The notes under the pieces: generated by a model
The model's database searches: none
What the model saw: only the letters and a program-made list of their open reading frames with translations
What the model was told of the DNA's origin: nothing
Made by a program: the position numbers and the translations under genes
DNA from: Treponema sp.
GTDB taxonomy: Bacteria > Spirochaetota > Spirochaetia > Treponematales > Breznakiellaceae
Reading direction: 5' to 3'
Assembly (NCBI GenBank): GCA_009786625.1
Contig: WQRT01000047.1
Span: forward strand, 1-7,080
DNA: 7,080 nucleotides
Shown here: piece after piece, positions 5,683 to 7,080 of the stretch
Position numbering within the stretch: position 1 is the first letter of the stretch
Layout: the number at the start of each line of letters is the position of its first letter

Positions 5683-7005
5683 ATGAGCATATCTCCTATA
5701 AAAGCAATTAAGATGCTCTTCGGCGCACAGCTTGATTTCCGCGTACGTCTTTATAATATACTCGCGGCTGCCGGTACTCTTATCAGTTTAATCACGGGAG
5801 TATCAGGTTTATTTGTCGGGCTTGGCTTTTTTAATTTTTTATTTTGCATGATTACGATGGCGCTTTCGGCGGCGCTGTTGTGGTATTCTTTTACCAGCGG
5901 AAAGTATCAGCTTTGTTATATAATTTCGATCATCTGTATATTTTTAATTTTATTTCCGGCGATTTTTTTCAGTTCCGGCGGCTACAACAGCGGCATGCCG
6001 TCTTTTTTTATTTTCGCTGTTTTGTTTACCGTTTTTATGCTCGAAGGTAAAAAGATGATCTTTATAACGGTGTTTGAATTGGTTGTTTATACTTCACTTT
6101 GCATCTTCGCTTATTATAATCCCGGTATGATTATCAGTTTTAATACCGAAGCTGATATATTGATCGATAAAATTATCAGCTATATTATTGTCAGCGCGGC
6201 GCTAGGCATAACTATGGCGTTTCATCTGCGCCTTTACAAGGAACGGCAGACGGAACTGGAAGCGGCGAGGAAGCAGGTTGAAGAATTTGCTGTAATGAAA
6301 AACATGCTGTTCGCCGGAATGAGCCACGAAATGCGCACTCCGCTTACCGTGATGTCGGTTTACGCGCAGTTTGCCGTTGAGCAGATCAAGGAATCCGGCG
6401 CTAATGAACAAACGCTTGCGGATCTCGCGGCAATAAGCGATGAAGCAAGGCGTCTGGCGGAACTGGCGGATGGAACGTTAAATGTTCTGATGACTGCTTC
6501 GGGGTCATATGAAACCGGCAGACGCGAAAATAAACTTGTTGATATAAATGAAATAGTATCACGTCTTGTGCGGCTAATGGAGCCTGTCGCCAAGCGGAGC
6601 GGAAAGTCGATATTAATATCAAAGGAAAACGTTCCCATAATACCCGGCGACACTGACGCTCTTACCCAGCTTGTGTGGAATCTGCTTCAGAACGCTATTA
6701 CACATTCGCAGGGAAAAACAATTAAACTGATCATTGAAAAGGAAGGAAGCGGCGTAAAACTTACGGTTAACGATGACGGCGCCGGTATTGATCCCGCTGT
6801 TATGCGTCATATTTTTGAACCGGGAGCCGGCGGTAAAAGCGGAGGAAGCGGGCTTGGGCTTTCAATCTGCCGTTATATCGCTAAGCGCCACGGCGGAGAT
6901 ATTAATATAGTGAGTAAACCGGGCGAAGGCGTTAGCGTTACGGTTTTTTTGTCAGGCGCCGAGGCGCAGGATAAAAACGATCCTCCACGGAGGGATAATG
7001 CCTGA
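5683..7005 (+). CDS. membrane sensor histidine kinase (HisKA-HATPase)
   Basis: This is a 440-residue orthodox sensor kinase. About six membrane helices (about 23-42, 46-65, 76-96, 105-120, 124-146 and 160-182) are joined by short loops, so the input domain is essentially membrane-embedded. A short coiled linker (about 185-205) leads to a HisKA domain with phospho-accepting H215 in SHEMRTPL. The HATPase domain has the N box at N337 (LLQNAITHS), the G1 box D365-G366-A367-G368, the F box at I377-F378-E379-P380 and the G2 box G388-S389-G390-L391-G392-L393. All catalytic boxes look intact. The signal sensed is unknown. The gene begins 23 nt after the previous stop. The nearest purine-rich match, GGCGGA, is 14 nt from the ATG, so translation may depend on coupling. 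The 3' end overlaps a response-regulator start by 8 nt, so that regulator is its probable partner. Confidence 0.92.
   Translation: MSISPIKAIKMLFGAQLDFRVRLYNILAAAGTLISLITGVSGLFVGLGFFNFLFCMITMALSAALLWYSFTSGKYQLCYIISIICIFLILFPAIFFSSGGYNSGMPSFFIFAVLFTVFMLEGKKMIFITVFELVVYTSLCIFAYYNPGMIISFNTEADILIDKIISYIIVSAALGITMAFHLRLYKERQTELEAARKQVEEFAVMKNMLFAGMSHEMRTPLTVMSVYAQFAVEQIKESGANEQTLADLAAISDEARRLAELADGTLNVLMTASGSYETGRRENKLVDINEIVSRLVRLMEPVAKRSGKSILISKENVPIIPGDTDALTQLVWNLLQNAITHSQGKTIKLIIEKEGSGVKLTVNDDGAGIDPAVMRHIFEPGAGGKSGGSGLGLSICRYIAKRHGGDINIVSKPGEGVSVTVFLSGAEAQDKNDPPRRDNA
6989..6994 (+). promoter_or_regulatory. strong Shine-Dalgarno sequence for the terminal response regulator
   Basis: GGAGGG lies inside the last codons of the sensor kinase gene, with its GGAGG core 4 nt before the ATG at 6998. 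It fixes that start codon. It contrasts with the weak site in front of the kinase itself, suggesting the regulator is made in excess of the kinase. Confidence 0.75.
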
Positions 7006-7080
7006 TAAAAAAACTGTGCTGCTTGTTGAGGATAATCCCAAAATTCTAGACATCAACCGCAGGATGCTTGAAAAAGAAGG
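6998..7080 (+). CDS. response regulator, N-terminal part of receiver domain (3'-truncated by the window)
   Basis: Only 27 complete codons are visible. They encode a short leader, then VLLVEDNPKILDINRRMLEK, which is beta-1 and alpha-1 of a receiver domain. The acidic pair that binds Mg2+ is E11-D12. The phospho-acceptor aspartate and any output domain lie beyond the window, so it could be a transcription factor, an enzyme-linked regulator or a stand-alone receiver. The start overlaps the upstream sensor kinase stop by 8 nt and has a strong GGAGGG site. This arrangement is typical of a translationally coupled cognate kinase-regulator pair. Confidence 0.88.
   Translation, partial: MPDKKTVLLVEDNPKILDINRRMLEKE

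Overview
This looks like bacterial chromosome, mid-40s %GC by eye. It is densely coded on the + strand only, with no tRNA, rRNA, insertion sequence or CRISPR that I can see. The gene content (a RACo-type corrinoid activator, a YibE/F membrane protein, a CheY-CheX pair and polytopic sensor kinases) fits an anaerobe. A spirochaete (Treponema-like) or a clostridial Firmicute are the two lineages I would consider. The cheX-cheY adjacency leans towards spirochaetes, but this is inference and is not proved by the window.

Layout. (1) 1-1533 is the 3' part of a RACo/DUF4445 ASKHA-fold ATPase whose N-terminus lies outside the window. (2) 1534-1625 is a short intergenic region with a small hairpin, a plausible sigma70 promoter and an inverted repeat around that promoter. 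(3) 1626-2777 is a YibE/F family integral membrane protein. (4) A textbook TTGACA-N18-TATAAT promoter overlaps the yibE/F stop codon and starts a tightly packed signalling operon. Its genes are a single-domain CheY-like receiver (2829-3206), a CheX-type phosphatase (3212-3697), a six-helix membrane kinase with PAS, internal Hpt and CheA-type ATPase domains (3710-5659), a classical six-helix HisKA kinase (5683-7005) and the first 27 codons of a response regulator (6998 onward).

How the genes may work together. The third signalling gene is the most unusual item. It carries a phosphorylatable histidine in an Hpt domain placed between PAS and a CheA-like ATPase, and it lacks the CheA P2 and CheW-binding P5 domains. 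With the adjacent CheY-like receiver and CheX-like phosphatase it would make a self-contained membrane-sensor / CheY / phosphatase circuit with no visible receptor or CheW. The last two genes look like a conventional two-component pair made from the same transcript. The two kinases could therefore form one branched network, although nothing in the sequence proves cross-talk. The RACo-like and YibE/F genes look functionally unrelated to the signalling operon.
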